A DNA stretch of 64,000 nucleotides from Hoeflea_A sp963921345 (GTDB lineage Bacteria; Pseudomonadota; Alphaproteobacteria; Rhizobiales; Rhizobiaceae): the NCBI GenBank assembly GCA_963921345.3, contig CAWUFE020000002.1:992001-1056000 (forward strand), in the 5' to 3' direction. The notes beneath the pieces are model-generated. The model was given only the letters and a program-made list of their open reading frames with translations, did no database searches and was not told the DNA's origin. Of this stretch, positions 36,021 through 44,310 are shown piece after piece (position 1 is the stretch's first letter; each line of letters begins with the position of its first letter). Made by a program: the position numbers and the translations under genes.

Positions 36021-37058
36021 TCAAGCCCTGAAAAGACCGCGATTGGCGAACAGCGGATGACGATTGGCGATGGCCGAGGGCTGACGGTAGTAACGGCCGA
36101 TCCGCTCGACCTCCTTGCGCGAACCGAAGACCAGCGGCGTGCGCTGATGCAGGTCCGCTGGAACCAGATCGAGGATCGGGGCGACCCCGTCGGTCGCCAG
36201 GCCACCCGCCTGTTCGACGATCATGGCAACCGGGCTCGCCTCATAGACAAGCCGCAGCCGGCCTCGCGTGTAGCCGCGGCGCTTGTCGGCCGGATAGAGA
36301 AACACGCCGCCGCGCACCAGGATGCGGTAGGTGTCGGCAACCAGCGAGGCGATCCAGCGCATGTTGAAGTTCTTTTCGCGCGGCCCGTCGGTCCCGGCCA
36401 GGCAGTCGTCGACATAGAGCCGGACCTGCTCGTCCCAGTGCCGGTAGTTGGAAACATTGATCGCGAACTCGGCCGTCGACTGCGCCACGGCAATCGATTC
36501 ATAGGCCTCGACAAAGGTCCCGAGACGACTGGAGAAGACGTAGATACCGGTCCCGCTGCCGGTGGTCAGCACCAGTGCCAGCTGCGGTCCGTAGATGAAG
36601 AAGCCCGCCGCCAGCTGGCATCGGCCACTCTGGGCGAATGTCCCGGCCGCGCCGTCCCGGACCGGCAGGACGGAAAAGATGGTGCCGATGGAGACGTTGG
36701 TGTCGATGTTGGAGGACCCGTCGAGCGGGTCGATGGCGACGGCAATGGCCGATTGCGGATCGATCGAAACCGGTTGGGCGATTTCCTCCGACGCGTAATA
36801 GGCGATGCCCGCCTTGCGGGCCGCTTCCAGAAACAGCTGGTCCGCGTGAACATCAAGCTCCTTTTGAGTGTCTCCATCGGCATTGGAGGTTGCCCGGGCA
36901 CCGGCAAAGGCGCTGCCCAAAGCCCCCTCATTGATCGATTTGCGGATTCTGACGGCGGCGGCCGCAAACGCGCGCACGGTCTCCGCCACCGCCAGGCGCA
37001 CCGGGTCCCGCGATCCGCAATAGCCGGTAAGGTAAGCATCCAGTGTTGCTGCGTGCAT
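36021..37058 (-). CDS. cbbF: Fructose-1,6-bisphosphatase class 1
   Basis: First gene of the cbb operon. 345 residues from the ATG at 37058, preceded by GGGAGGA. Metal-binding and catalytic motifs: ASEEIAQP, VAIDPLDGSSNIDTNVSIGTIFSV, YGPQLALVLTTGSGT, NVSNYRHWDE, RWIASLVADTYRILVRGGVFLYPADKRRGYTRGRLRLVYEASPVAMIVEQAGG and LHQRTPLVFGSRKEVERI. Dephosphorylates fructose-1,6-bisphosphate and, in CbbF enzymes, usually sedoheptulose-1,7-bisphosphate as well. Transcribed away from cbbR across a 117-bp AT-rich spacer. Confidence 0.96.
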   Translation of the reverse strand: MHAATLDAYLTGYCGSRDPVRLAVAETVRAFAAAAVRIRKSINEGALGSAFAGARATSNADGDTQKELDVHADQLFLEAARKAGIAYYASEEIAQPVSIDPQSAIAVAIDPLDGSSNIDTNVSIGTIFSVLPVRDGAAGTFAQSGRCQLAAGFFIYGPQLALVLTTGSGTGIYVFSSRLGTFVEAYESIAVAQSTAEFAINVSNYRHWDEQVRLYVDDCLAGTDGPREKNFNMRWIASLVADTYRILVRGGVFLYPADKRRGYTRGRLRLVYEASPVAMIVEQAGGLATDGVAPILDLVPADLHQRTPLVFGSRKEVERIGRYYRQPSAIANRHPLFANRGLFRA

Positions 37059-37175
37059 GGCCGATCCTCCCGAACAGCGCCGTGGCATCTGTTGCGGCCG
37101 GACTATCCGGATCGACCCTTGGTTAGTAAAATTTATTTTATTTACGTTATCAGTAACTTTTTCTAATCTACAACC
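37059..37175. promoter_or_regulatory. Divergent cbbF/cbbR control region with CbbR-type motifs
   Basis: A 117-bp AT-rich spacer between divergent cbbF and cbbR. It contains TTA-N7-TTA at 37123-37135, matching the TNA-N7-TNA pattern of CbbR binding sites, and an overlapping inverted repeat GTAAA-N10-TTTAC at 37126-37145. This is the expected place for CbbR to bind and to control both itself and the cbb operon. Confidence 0.65.
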
Positions 37176-38114
37176 ATGACGAACGTCTCCCTGCGCCAAC
37201 TGCGCTCCCTGATCGCGATCGAACAGACAGGAAAAATATCCAATGCTGCCAAGACCTTAGGCCTGACGGGTCCAGCCGTCACGCTGCAGCTTCGGCAGCT
37301 CGAGGACGAAACCGGCATGTGCCTGTTCGACCGCACTCCGGAGGGCATGCGACCCACAGTCGCAGGCCAGGCCGTGCTCGATGCCGCCCATTCCGTGCAG
37401 GAGCGCCTGCGCCTGCTGGACGAGGAACTGACCGAGCTGAAAGGCGGCCGGCGCGGCAGCCTGCGGCTCGGCGCGGTCTCGACGGCAAAATATTTCGCGC
37501 CGCGCCTGATCGCCGGCTTCAAGCAAAGCCATCCGGAGATCCAGATCGAGCTGTTCATCGGCAACCGCGCCGAGATCATCGAAACGCTGCGCGAGCAAAC
37601 GGTCGACGTCGCGCTGATGGGACGGCCGCCCGCCGACCTCAAGGTCGACGCTGCCGTCTTCGGCGATCATCCGCTGGTCATCGTCGCCCCGGCCGGACAT
37701 CCGCTCGCCAGCCGCCGGGAAATCACCAAAGAGGAGATCGCGACGGAAGAGTTCCTGGTACGCGAACCGGGATCCGGCACCCGTATCTCGCTGGAGATCT
37801 TCTTTGCCGAGGTTCCGGACAAGCTCGACGATCTCGGCACGGAAATGGGTTCCAACGAGACGATCAAGCAGGCGGTCATGGCCGGGCTCGGCGTCGGCTT
37901 CATCTCCGCCCACACGATCGAGCAGGAATTGCAGCTCGGCCGCCTGGTTATCCTCGACGTCGCCGGCATGCCCATCCGCCGCCAATGGTACTCGGTGTCG
38001 CGCACCGACCGGGCGCAATCGCCGGCCATGCAGATTTTCCGGGAATTCCTCGCCAAACAAGGGCCGCGCTACCTGCCGGTCATTCCGCGCACCTACCCTG
38101 CCGAGGCCGTCTGA
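37176..38114 (+). CDS. cbbR: LysR-family regulator of the Calvin cycle operon
   Basis: 312 residues with an N-terminal winged helix-turn-helix (LRQLRSLIAIEQTGKISNAAKTLGLTGPAVTLQLRQLEDETGMCLFDRTPEGMRPTVAGQ). A LysR effector-binding domain follows (RRGSLRLGAVSTAKYFAPRLIAGFKQSHPEIQIELFIGNRAEIIETL, IVAPAGHPLASRREIT, RIEPGSGTRISLEIFF-type segment). Position and divergent orientation next to cbbF, plus the family-typical length, identify it as CbbR. CbbR proteins sense Calvin-cycle metabolites such as NADPH or ribulose-1,5-bisphosphate to activate the operon. Confidence 0.94.
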   Translation: MTNVSLRQLRSLIAIEQTGKISNAAKTLGLTGPAVTLQLRQLEDETGMCLFDRTPEGMRPTVAGQAVLDAAHSVQERLRLLDEELTELKGGRRGSLRLGAVSTAKYFAPRLIAGFKQSHPEIQIELFIGNRAEIIETLREQTVDVALMGRPPADLKVDAAVFGDHPLVIVAPAGHPLASRREITKEEIATEEFLVREPGSGTRISLEIFFAEVPDKLDDLGTEMGSNETIKQAVMAGLGVGFISAHTIEQELQLGRLVILDVAGMPIRRQWYSVSRTDRAQSPAMQIFREFLAKQGPRYLPVIPRTYPAEAV

Positions 38115-38194
38115 CAACCCATTGTTAGGCGGATATACACGGCTTTAGAATTCTCTCATTCGATATTGAACATTTTGAGGAGGATTGGAACGCC

Positions 38195-38317
38195 TTGCCA
38201 AAGACAGCTCCCTTTCAACTCGATGATTGCCTATCAACCGTAACTTCGCGTATTGGTAGACGCACGAACAGAGTTGCACTGCATTCAATAATCGGTCGTC
38301 ATGCGCCCTCCAATTGA
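38195..38317 (+). CDS. Possible 40-residue leader ORF, TTG start
   Basis: A small ORF beginning with TTG six nucleotides after a strong GAGGAGGATT sequence (38176-38185 region). It reads LPKTAPFQLDDCLSTVTSRIG... and ends at TGA overlapping the start of the membrane-protein gene. The next gene lacks a good ribosome-binding site of its own, so translational coupling from this ORF is plausible. Coding status is uncertain: short, no recognisable domain. Confidence 0.25.
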   Translation: MPKTAPFQLDDCLSTVTSRIGRRTNRVALHSIIGRHAPSN

Positions 38318-39116
38318 GATAGAGAACAGTGCTCAGAAGCTCGCACGAAATCCACTTGGAATTATCGCGCTATTCCTATTGCTGGTCTACGGCATTGCGG
38401 GATTGGTTGTTGGGGCGAACGTGCTTCAACCAAGTGAACGCCTGCCTTTGATCTGGTTTATGGTGTTGTTTCCGTTGGTTGTTTTGGGGGCGTTCTATCG
38501 CCTTGTAACAACTCACCATACAAAATTATATGCTCCCAGAGATTACTCTGATTCAGAAGGGTTTTTCCGCGCGCTAACACCCGCGGAGCAAAGGGAGCGA
38601 CTTCGAAGAGAAGTGCACAATTTTGAGCTATCAGGCGCGTCCCAAAACGAAGCCGGCCACCAGATCTCCGCGTTAGAAATGGAGAGCGCCGGATTTTCAC
38701 CCACGACCTCATATGTTTTAGCCGAGGAGTTGGCCTTTCGTGAGCTTGAAAGTCAGTTGAAACGGAACATTCAACGGCATGTTGAACTGGAAGGTGTAGG
38801 CTATGCCGATGGCATCTTAAAAACCAGAACTTCCGATCGAGATTATGCAATTGAAGTCAAGGTATTGCATCCGGCGCAAGTGGTTGAAGGAGTGAGGGAG
38901 GCTGCACAACAAATACGCAGTTTTGCGCGACAACTGAATCGAGAGTGGAATTTCATTCTGGCAGTTGTTCTAGTGCGGCCACTCGGTGAAGATGCCAAGC
39001 CTTTAGTCGACGATCTGCGCGAAGAGCTAAAGTCGGGATCCATTCCGATTCGCCTGCGTGTATTTGATTTCGAGAACCTCTCAAAAAAATACGGAATCTC
39101 ATCGTCGGAGAGTTAG
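38301..39116 (+). CDS. Membrane protein with a PD-(D/E)xK-like nuclease motif
   Basis: 271 residues, not recognised as a named family. Two transmembrane helices lie near the N-terminus (about residues 19-42 and 48-69), followed by a charged cytoplasmic part. Residues 165-190 contain Y-A-D170-G-I-L, then D-Y-A-I-E185-V-K187-V, the D...(D/E)xK layout of restriction-endonuclease-like (PD-(D/E)xK) folds, embedded between hydrophobic strands and followed by helices. The gene is visibly AT-richer than its neighbours, lies between cbbR and another orphan gene, and looks horizontally acquired. A membrane-anchored nuclease of a defence or plasmid-type system is one possibility; the motif could also be accidental. 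Confidence 0.65.
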   Translation: MRPPIEIENSAQKLARNPLGIIALFLLLVYGIAGLVVGANVLQPSERLPLIWFMVLFPLVVLGAFYRLVTTHHTKLYAPRDYSDSEGFFRALTPAEQRERLRREVHNFELSGASQNEAGHQISALEMESAGFSPTTSYVLAEELAFRELESQLKRNIQRHVELEGVGYADGILKTRTSDRDYAIEVKVLHPAQVVEGVREAAQQIRSFARQLNREWNFILAVVLVRPLGEDAKPLVDDLREELKSGSIPIRLRVFDFENLSKKYGISSSES

Positions 39117-39275
39117 AGCGGCCAATGCGCTCAAATCTCCCTCGGGACTTTCTGTTGGCTTTTTGAAAACGAAAACCATCCCAGTGGCACCTCCTCCGCT
39201 TTCATGCGGCTGTCAGATTAATCAACTCCCGACCCCTCACCGCATGTGCAATACTTGCGATTAGGAAAGCCCGCG

Positions 39276-40256
39276 ATGTCGTTTTGTTCGCGAACTTCGA
39301 TTGCCTGGTTGTATAGCAAATGGAGGAACAAGGTGCCTTTGCAACGTGACGATAAAGGAGTTTGGACCTTAGATACTGGAGATCAAGACCAGGCCGCGGT
39401 CGGCGGTTCACATCCTTCATATGTCGAAGCGTTACCGCGGTATCTCACGGAATTGGACCCGGCGTTTGAACACTCGCGTCAAGTTTCGGAGTTCAATTTC
39501 CTCTGGTCAATTTTCGCGATTCGAGGCGCACAGGACGCTGGATGGGATCCTTTCGAAACAACACAGCGGGCAATAGCCGCCATTTTGGCTATGTACGAGA
39601 CAGCGAATGGAGAAGCTGCTCAGCATCTGGGCCTATGGCTATATGGGCATATAATGGAAGCGTCAGAACCGTACGAATTTCTGGCAAACCTTATTGATGT
39701 AGCTAATGGCGGTCGATTTCAGTCGGTGAGGTTTCCGCCCAACCGTGGTGGTGCTCCCTTATCTCCGGGAGTTAAGATCAGTCGTTTAGAAGAACAGGCG
39801 ACGGACGCTGGAATGCCAAGCGTCGTTACGCCAATGAAGGAAGCGTGGAACCGGGATCTCCGAAACTCGATCTTCCACGCGGACTACAGCCTTCACGGGC
39901 CCGATTTACGAACTATGCGGCCGACCAAATCCTACTCCCTCGACGAAACTTTAACGTTGATAAACAGGGCGTTAGCCTATCAGGAGGCCCTGTCGATCTT
40001 GAGGAAAACCCACATCGAAAGTTATACCGAGCCCATAGTTATTCCGTGCGATCCAGAATTCTCGGGGAATCCGGGCGAAATGGCTACAGTAATCGTGCGC
40101 GAGGGGTTCGGTGCCACTGGCCTAAAGGATGCGTGGACAGCTGAGCAACTAGCAGCGGGGTGCGTGCCGTTCCGCGCTGGGCGCTTCACCTATGAAGAGT
40201 CGCGATTGCTCGGCGCCGATCCAGAACTGGCATTGTTGCCGGGCGCAGCCAGCTAG
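39276..40256 (+). CDS. Orphan protein with HEPN-like RX4H motif
   Basis: 326 residues from the ATG at 39276, which has AGGAAAG 8 nt upstream; an in-frame GTG at 39246 lacks a ribosome site. No named family is recognised. It is all-alpha in appearance and soluble. The segment WNRDLRNSIFHADYSLHG contains R196-N-S-I-F-H201, the RX4-6H signature of HEPN RNase domains, preceded by helices (SEFNFLWSIFAIRGAQDAGWDPFETTQRAIAAILAMYETANGE). HEPN proteins are common RNA-cleaving parts of toxin-antitoxin and anti-phage systems. AT-richer than flanking genes and next to the membrane nuclease-like gene on the same strand, so both may have arrived together. Function is unknown. Confidence 0.65.
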   Translation: MSFCSRTSIAWLYSKWRNKVPLQRDDKGVWTLDTGDQDQAAVGGSHPSYVEALPRYLTELDPAFEHSRQVSEFNFLWSIFAIRGAQDAGWDPFETTQRAIAAILAMYETANGEAAQHLGLWLYGHIMEASEPYEFLANLIDVANGGRFQSVRFPPNRGGAPLSPGVKISRLEEQATDAGMPSVVTPMKEAWNRDLRNSIFHADYSLHGPDLRTMRPTKSYSLDETLTLINRALAYQEALSILRKTHIESYTEPIVIPCDPEFSGNPGEMATVIVREGFGATGLKDAWTAEQLAAGCVPFRAGRFTYEESRLLGADPELALLPGAAS

Positions 40257-40396
40257 GTACAACACGGCCAACGTGAATCCGACATCAAACATAGGGTATT
40301 CACTCGCTTTACCGTGCATACCCGAACGACCGATTGCTTCAGCGCTTCAGCCGGGGTGCACCGTGTACTACCTACGTCGCCGCTGCTCAGCTGCGG

Positions 40397-41425
40397 TCAG
40401 GCGGGCATCTGTTCCTCGGCCATGCGTTTCTCCAGCGCCCGGCGGAACAGCTTGGCGCCGGCGTCCAGACCCAGGTCGATGTTCGGTGTCGCCATCTCCT
40501 TCATGCCCTTGTGCACCTCTTCGAGCACCTCGCGGTCCTCGTTGAAGGCCATGACGGCACCGGCGTTCATCTTCTCCGAGATCGTCTTGTCGTCCGGATC
40601 GGTGTTGCGGTGCTGGAACCAGATGTATTTCGACCGGTCCTCGTCGATCGGCGTCATGAAGTTATAGGAGATGTTGATATAGGTCTTGTCCATCGGCGGC
40701 TTGTCGGGCCCGCCGGTGCCGACCGGCGTGTAGACCGACTTGTTGAGACCGATCGCCGGAAAGCACATCTCGTAGTGCTGCTTGCGGTCGCAATGACCGT
40801 CGAATTTCACCAGCCCGGCGTAATAGGGCGACGGCGGCTGGTCGTAGATCCAGCGCGACACGATGATGCCGCGGTCGGTCTTTTCGACATCGAGCGGCGT
40901 TCCGTCGGTGCCGCCGCCGGCAAACGACGTCACATGCACCCAGGCGACGTGGCTGGGGTCGAGCAGGTTGTCGACGATCCAGAGATAGTTGCAGTTGATC
41001 TCCAGTTCGCCGCCGTCCGTGCAGCCCCATTCGGGATTGTCGAAATTCTCGACCGGAAAGATGGCGTCGGGATCGGCCTGCTCCGGGTCGCCCATCCAGA
41101 TCCACAACAGGCGATAGCGGTCGACCACCGGATAGGAGCGCACCACCGCCTTCCTCGGGATGAGATCCGGCTGGGTGGGTGCGGCGACGCAGGCGCCGCT
41201 GCAGTCGAAGGTCAGTCCGTGATAGCCGCATTCGACGGTGTCGCCGCGCAGATTGCCCTTCGACAGCGGCAGCTTGCGATGCGGACAGGCATCTTCGAGT
41301 GCCACCGGGTCGCCGGCTTCGGTCCGGTAGATCACGATGTTCTCGCCGAGCAGCATCTCGGCCTTCAGATCGCGGCCGTAATCCTTGCTCCAGCCCGCGA
41401 CGTACCAGGTGTTCCTCAGATACAT
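40397..41425 (-). CDS. VanA-like Rieske non-haem iron oxygenase, alpha subunit
   Basis: 342 residues from the ATG at 41425. The Rieske centre is C47-P-H49 ... C66-G-Y-H69; the mononuclear iron site is in DNLLDPSHVAWVHVTSF (Asp-His-His facial triad). Overall it resembles vanillate O-demethylase oxygenase and other O-/N-demethylating single-component-type Rieske oxygenases (about 340-360 residues). It needs an external reductase; a FAD ferredoxin reductase lies 11 kb away in the same island. Such enzymes release formaldehyde on demethylation, and a formaldehyde dehydrogenase gene is in this window. A CTAAT box precedes it, suggesting control by the upstream LysR regulator. Its true substrate cannot be read. 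Confidence 0.85.
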   Translation of the reverse strand: MYLRNTWYVAGWSKDYGRDLKAEMLLGENIVIYRTEAGDPVALEDACPHRKLPLSKGNLRGDTVECGYHGLTFDCSGACVAAPTQPDLIPRKAVVRSYPVVDRYRLLWIWMGDPEQADPDAIFPVENFDNPEWGCTDGGELEINCNYLWIVDNLLDPSHVAWVHVTSFAGGGTDGTPLDVEKTDRGIIVSRWIYDQPPSPYYAGLVKFDGHCDRKQHYEMCFPAIGLNKSVYTPVGTGGPDKPPMDKTYINISYNFMTPIDEDRSKYIWFQHRNTDPDDKTISEKMNAGAVMAFNEDREVLEEVHKGMKEMATPNIDLGLDAGAKLFRRALEKRMAEEQMPA

Positions 41426-41512
41426 TCCATCTGCTCCGCTGCGCATTGAGAGTCCGCACGATTTTACCGGCTGGTCCCGCACTCGCGCAACGCCGATTCC
41501 ATTAAGTTCGCG

Positions 41513-41517
41513 ATTAG
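41513..41517 (-). promoter_or_regulatory. CTAAT box upstream of the Rieske oxygenase gene
   Basis: CTAAT on the minus strand about 90 bp before the oxygenase start codon. GcvA-type LysR proteins recognise CTAAT; the same word occurs three times in front of the GcvA-like regulator gene. One short word alone is weak evidence. Confidence 0.3.
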
Positions 41518-41523
41518 CAATAC

Positions 41524-42456
41524 TTATGCAGCCGATGCGAATTCAACCATGTCGGGCTGCCGATCGACCTCCTCCGCCAGCCAGTCCATGAAGATCCGCA
41601 TATGCTCCATCTGAGCCGTCTGACGGCTGCACACCAGCCAGTAGGAATAGTCCGAAGTCACCAGCGTCGGAAACGGCAGCACCAGCTGCCCTTCTTGCAG
41701 CGCATCGATCACCAGCGGCTCGCGTCCAAGCGCCACTCCGCCTCCCTTGATAGCCGCCTGCACCGCCATGTTGGCCTGACCGAAACGCCGCGTTCGGTTC
41801 ATCCGGGGCAAGGTTACGTCGGTCTTGTCGGCCCAGAAGTGCCAGGTCGGCGGATTGCCGCCATGGTCGGCCAGTTCGTCGAGCAGAATGGTGTGGCGCG
41901 CCAGATGCGCGACCTCGGTGAGCGGCGGGTCGCCATCGCGCAACACCGGCGAACAGACCGGGCAGATGCGCTCCGACATCAACAGCCGTGACGCAAGATT
42001 GGGATATTTTCCAACACTATAGCGGATCGACAGGCTGGTATCGTCGGCTGCCGGCGAGGTCGAGACGGATTGGGTGGTGATCGACACCGGCAGGTCGGGA
42101 TAGCTCTGGTCGAAATTGATCAGCCTCGGGAAGAGCCAGTTGAGAGCGAAGCCCGGCGGGCACGACAGCAGGATCATCCGCTCGTTGCTGCGCCGCTGCT
42201 TGAGCTGGTTGCACACGGTGATGATCTTGCCCAGGCCGCTGCGCACAGCCTCGGCCAATTGCTGGCCGTCCTCGGTCGGTACCGTATGGTGCGACGAGCG
42301 GATCAGCAGTTTGCGCCCGGTCCACTCCTCCAGCGCCTTGACGTGCTGGCTGACCGAACTCTGGGTCACACCGAGCTCGTCGGCGGCCCGGTTGAAGCCG
42401 CGCAGGCGGGCAACCGCCTCGAAGGCCCGCAGCGCCGTGAAGGGGAGATTCTGCAT
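41524..42456 (-). CDS. GcvA-like LysR-family transcriptional regulator
   Basis: 310 residues. The N-terminal helix-turn-helix is LTALRAFEAVARLRGFNRAADELGVTQSSVSQHVKALEEWTGRKLLIRSS-like, followed by the GcvA-type effector domain (ERMILLSCPPGFALNWLFPRLINFDQSYPDLPVSITT). It lacks the CbbR features. The gene lies directly upstream of, and is co-oriented with, the VanA-like Rieske oxygenase gene, and its own start is 4 nt from a CTAAT repeat cluster. It is probably the local activator of the oxygenase and transport genes. The inducer is unknown. Confidence 0.85.
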   Translation of the reverse strand: MQNLPFTALRAFEAVARLRGFNRAADELGVTQSSVSQHVKALEEWTGRKLLIRSSHHTVPTEDGQQLAEAVRSGLGKIITVCNQLKQRRSNERMILLSCPPGFALNWLFPRLINFDQSYPDLPVSITTQSVSTSPAADDTSLSIRYSVGKYPNLASRLLMSERICPVCSPVLRDGDPPLTEVAHLARHTILLDELADHGGNPPTWHFWADKTDVTLPRMNRTRRFGQANMAVQAAIKGGGVALGREPLVIDALQEGQLVLPFPTLVTSDYSYWLVCSRQTAQMEHMRIFMDWLAEEVDRQPDMVEFASAA

Positions 42457-42459
42457 AGA

Positions 42460-42486
42460 ATTAGTTTACCTAATCGGCTCCCTAAT
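42460..42486. promoter_or_regulatory. CTAAT repeat cluster before the GcvA-like regulator
   Basis: ATTAG-TTTAC-CTAAT (42460-42474) forms a perfect 5-bp inverted repeat, and a further CTAAT is at 42482-42486. CTAAT is the recognition core of GcvA-type regulators. Location 4 nt before the regulator gene start suggests negative autoregulation. Confidence 0.55.
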
Positions 42487-42521
42487 GAAAAGCCGATCGG
42501 GCAGACATCAGGCTGCCCCGA

Positions 42522-43400
42522 TCAGGGTGCCGAACGATGCTCCAACCGGCGAAACAGCAGCGACAGGCCGAAACAGATGACGAAATACATCATCGCCGTA
42601 GTGATCCACGCCTCGAAGATCGCCCGGGTCGAGGCGACCAGTTCGACGGTGCTGTAGGTCAGTTCCTGGACCGAGACCAGCGAGATGATCGAGCTGTATT
42701 TGATCAGGGCGATGAATTCGTTGGCCAGCGGTGGCAGCACCTTCTTGAAGGCCTGCGGCAGGATGATGAAGCGCATTTCGTCGAGCTTGCTCAGTCCGAT
42801 GGTGCGCGCCGCTTCCCGCTGACCGCGATCGATGGACTGGATGCCGGAACGCACGATCTCGCCGACAAAGGCGCTCTCGAACAGCGCCAGTACGATGACG
42901 CCGGAGATCATCGACGGAAACAGCCGCATGTCGCCGAAGAAGAACTCCCAGATATAGGCGTTGTCCTGCTTGGCGATGCCGCGCGCCCAGCGCTCGATGC
43001 CGAGCGCCGCCACCAGCTGTTCGGACAGGAAGAAATAGAAGATGAACAGCACGACGACCGGCGGAATATTGCGCAGGAACTCCACATAGGTGCGCGCCAG
43101 CATGCGGGTCGTCAGGTTGTTGGCGCAGCGTGCAATGCCGAGGGCGGTGCCGAAAACCAGCGCCAGCAGACCGCCATAGATACACACCCGGATCGTGGTG
43201 ATCAGCCCGCGCAGCAGGATGTTGGCGACCCACTCGCCCGTCGACTCGTCATAGCGGACGATATAGTTGGGAATGATGCCCCAGTTCCACTTGTAGTTCA
43301 GCGTGCCTTCGATCTGAATCCACACATAGGTGGCGAAGGTCGCCAGAACGACCAGCAGCAGGTAATCGAGCCAGTGGAGTTTTCGCAGGAATCCGGTCAC
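42522..43400 (-). CDS. ABC transporter permease, polar amino acid type
   Basis: Inner-membrane subunit, 292 residues from a GTG at 43400 (GAGG 5 nt upstream); a GTG at 43421 has no ribosome site. At least five transmembrane helices. The EAA loop is EAARTIGLSKLDEMRFIILPQAFKKVLPPLANEFIALIKYSS, and the family pattern RNIPPVVVLFIFYF is present. HisM/GlnP-class permeases pair in heterodimers: the other half is the permease at 44311. No ATPase gene is adjacent; the only one nearby is at 49180. Gene order on the minus strand is permease, binding protein, permease. Confidence 0.88.
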   Translation of the reverse strand: MTGFLRKLHWLDYLLLVVLATFATYVWIQIEGTLNYKWNWGIIPNYIVRYDESTGEWVANILLRGLITTIRVCIYGGLLALVFGTALGIARCANNLTTRMLARTYVEFLRNIPPVVVLFIFYFFLSEQLVAALGIERWARGIAKQDNAYIWEFFFGDMRLFPSMISGVIVLALFESAFVGEIVRSGIQSIDRGQREAARTIGLSKLDEMRFIILPQAFKKVLPPLANEFIALIKYSSIISLVSVQELTYSTVELVASTRAIFEAWITTAMMYFVICFGLSLLFRRLEHRSAP

Positions 43401-43425
43401 AGGAGCCTCGGCAGATTGCACGCGA

Positions 43426-43445
43426 CACCCGGTCGAAACCGGGTG
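43426..43445 (-). terminator. Intercistronic hairpin between binding protein and permease genes
   Basis: Perfect 8-bp stem CACCCGGT-CGAA-ACCGGGTG with a stable tetraloop-like CGAA loop, directly after the binding-protein gene and before the permease gene. No T-tract follows, so it is more likely an mRNA-stabilising or partial-termination element that keeps the binding protein in excess. Confidence 0.6.
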
Positions 43446-43457
43446 CCGCTTCCTGAT

Positions 43458-44291
43458 TTATTGCGAGATCTTGTCTTCCCAGTCGAGCGAGCGGAACCAG
43501 TAGTCCTGACGCGACTTCAGCCAGCCGCTGCGCCACTGCATCTCGATCCAGTTGTTGAAGAAATTGAGGGCATCCGGATCGCCCTTGCGCAGGGCGAAGG
43601 CCTCGCCCGACCGCTGGTAGGTCTTGTCCAGCGGCTTGTGCAGCGTATCCGGATATTTGGAGACGTCGCGCGTCGGCGTCGGTTCGGACGCCATGGTCGC
43701 ATGGGCGTTACCGTTCAGCACTTCCTGAGTCGCAGCACCGTCCTCGTCGAACAGCCGCAAGGTGGCGTTCGGGAAGACGTTGGAGATCACCGTCGCCGGC
43801 GTCGCACCGCGGCGCGCCGCGAAGGTCACGTCCGGATTGTTGAAATCGGCTTCACTCATGCCCTCGGTCATCGCCTTGTTGGCGGTGATCGTCATGCCCG
43901 AATAGGCATAAGGATCGGTGAAGTTGACGGTCAGGTTGCGGGCCGGGGTGATCGACATGCCGCTGATGATGACGTCGAACTTGCCGGAGATCAGCGCCGG
44001 AATGATGCCGTCCCAGGCGGTCGGAACGAATTCCGGATCGACGCCCATATCCTCGGCCAGCTTGCGCCCGACATCGAGCTCGAAGCCGATCAGCTCGCCG
44101 TTCTTGTCGCGCATCGACCACGGTACGAACAGCGACAGGCCGATCTTGATGGCGCCGCGCTGCTTGATCGTCTCGATCACGCTTTCGCCTGAAAGCTCCT
44201 TGGCAACCTGCTGCGCCGATGCCGGAAGCGCCACGGCGAAGGCTGCCGTCAGGGCGGCTGCACCCATGAGCATGCGTCTGATATGGTTCAT
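43458..44291 (-). CDS. Periplasmic amino-acid-type binding protein of ABC importer
   Basis: 277 residues from the ATG at 44291, preceded by AGGAGGAG. Sec signal peptide (residues ~1-26, MNHIRRMLMGAAALTAAFAVALPASAQ). The mature part is a class-3 solute-binding fold: IKIGLSLFVPWSMRDKNGELIGFELDVGRKLAEDMG, FVPTAWDGIIPALISGKFDVIISGMSITPARNLTVNFTDPYAYSG. Binds a small polar substrate in the periplasm and delivers it to the two flanking permeases. Substrate is unknown, although the fold family takes amino acids and related zwitterions. Confidence 0.9.
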   Translation of the reverse strand: MNHIRRMLMGAAALTAAFAVALPASAQQVAKELSGESVIETIKQRGAIKIGLSLFVPWSMRDKNGELIGFELDVGRKLAEDMGVDPEFVPTAWDGIIPALISGKFDVIISGMSITPARNLTVNFTDPYAYSGMTITANKAMTEGMSEADFNNPDVTFAARRGATPATVISNVFPNATLRLFDEDGAATQEVLNGNAHATMASEPTPTRDVSKYPDTLHKPLDKTYQRSGEAFALRKGDPDALNFFNNWIEMQWRSGWLKSRQDYWFRSLDWEDKISQ

Positions 44292-44310
44292 CTTTTCTCC
44301 TCCTGAGGGT

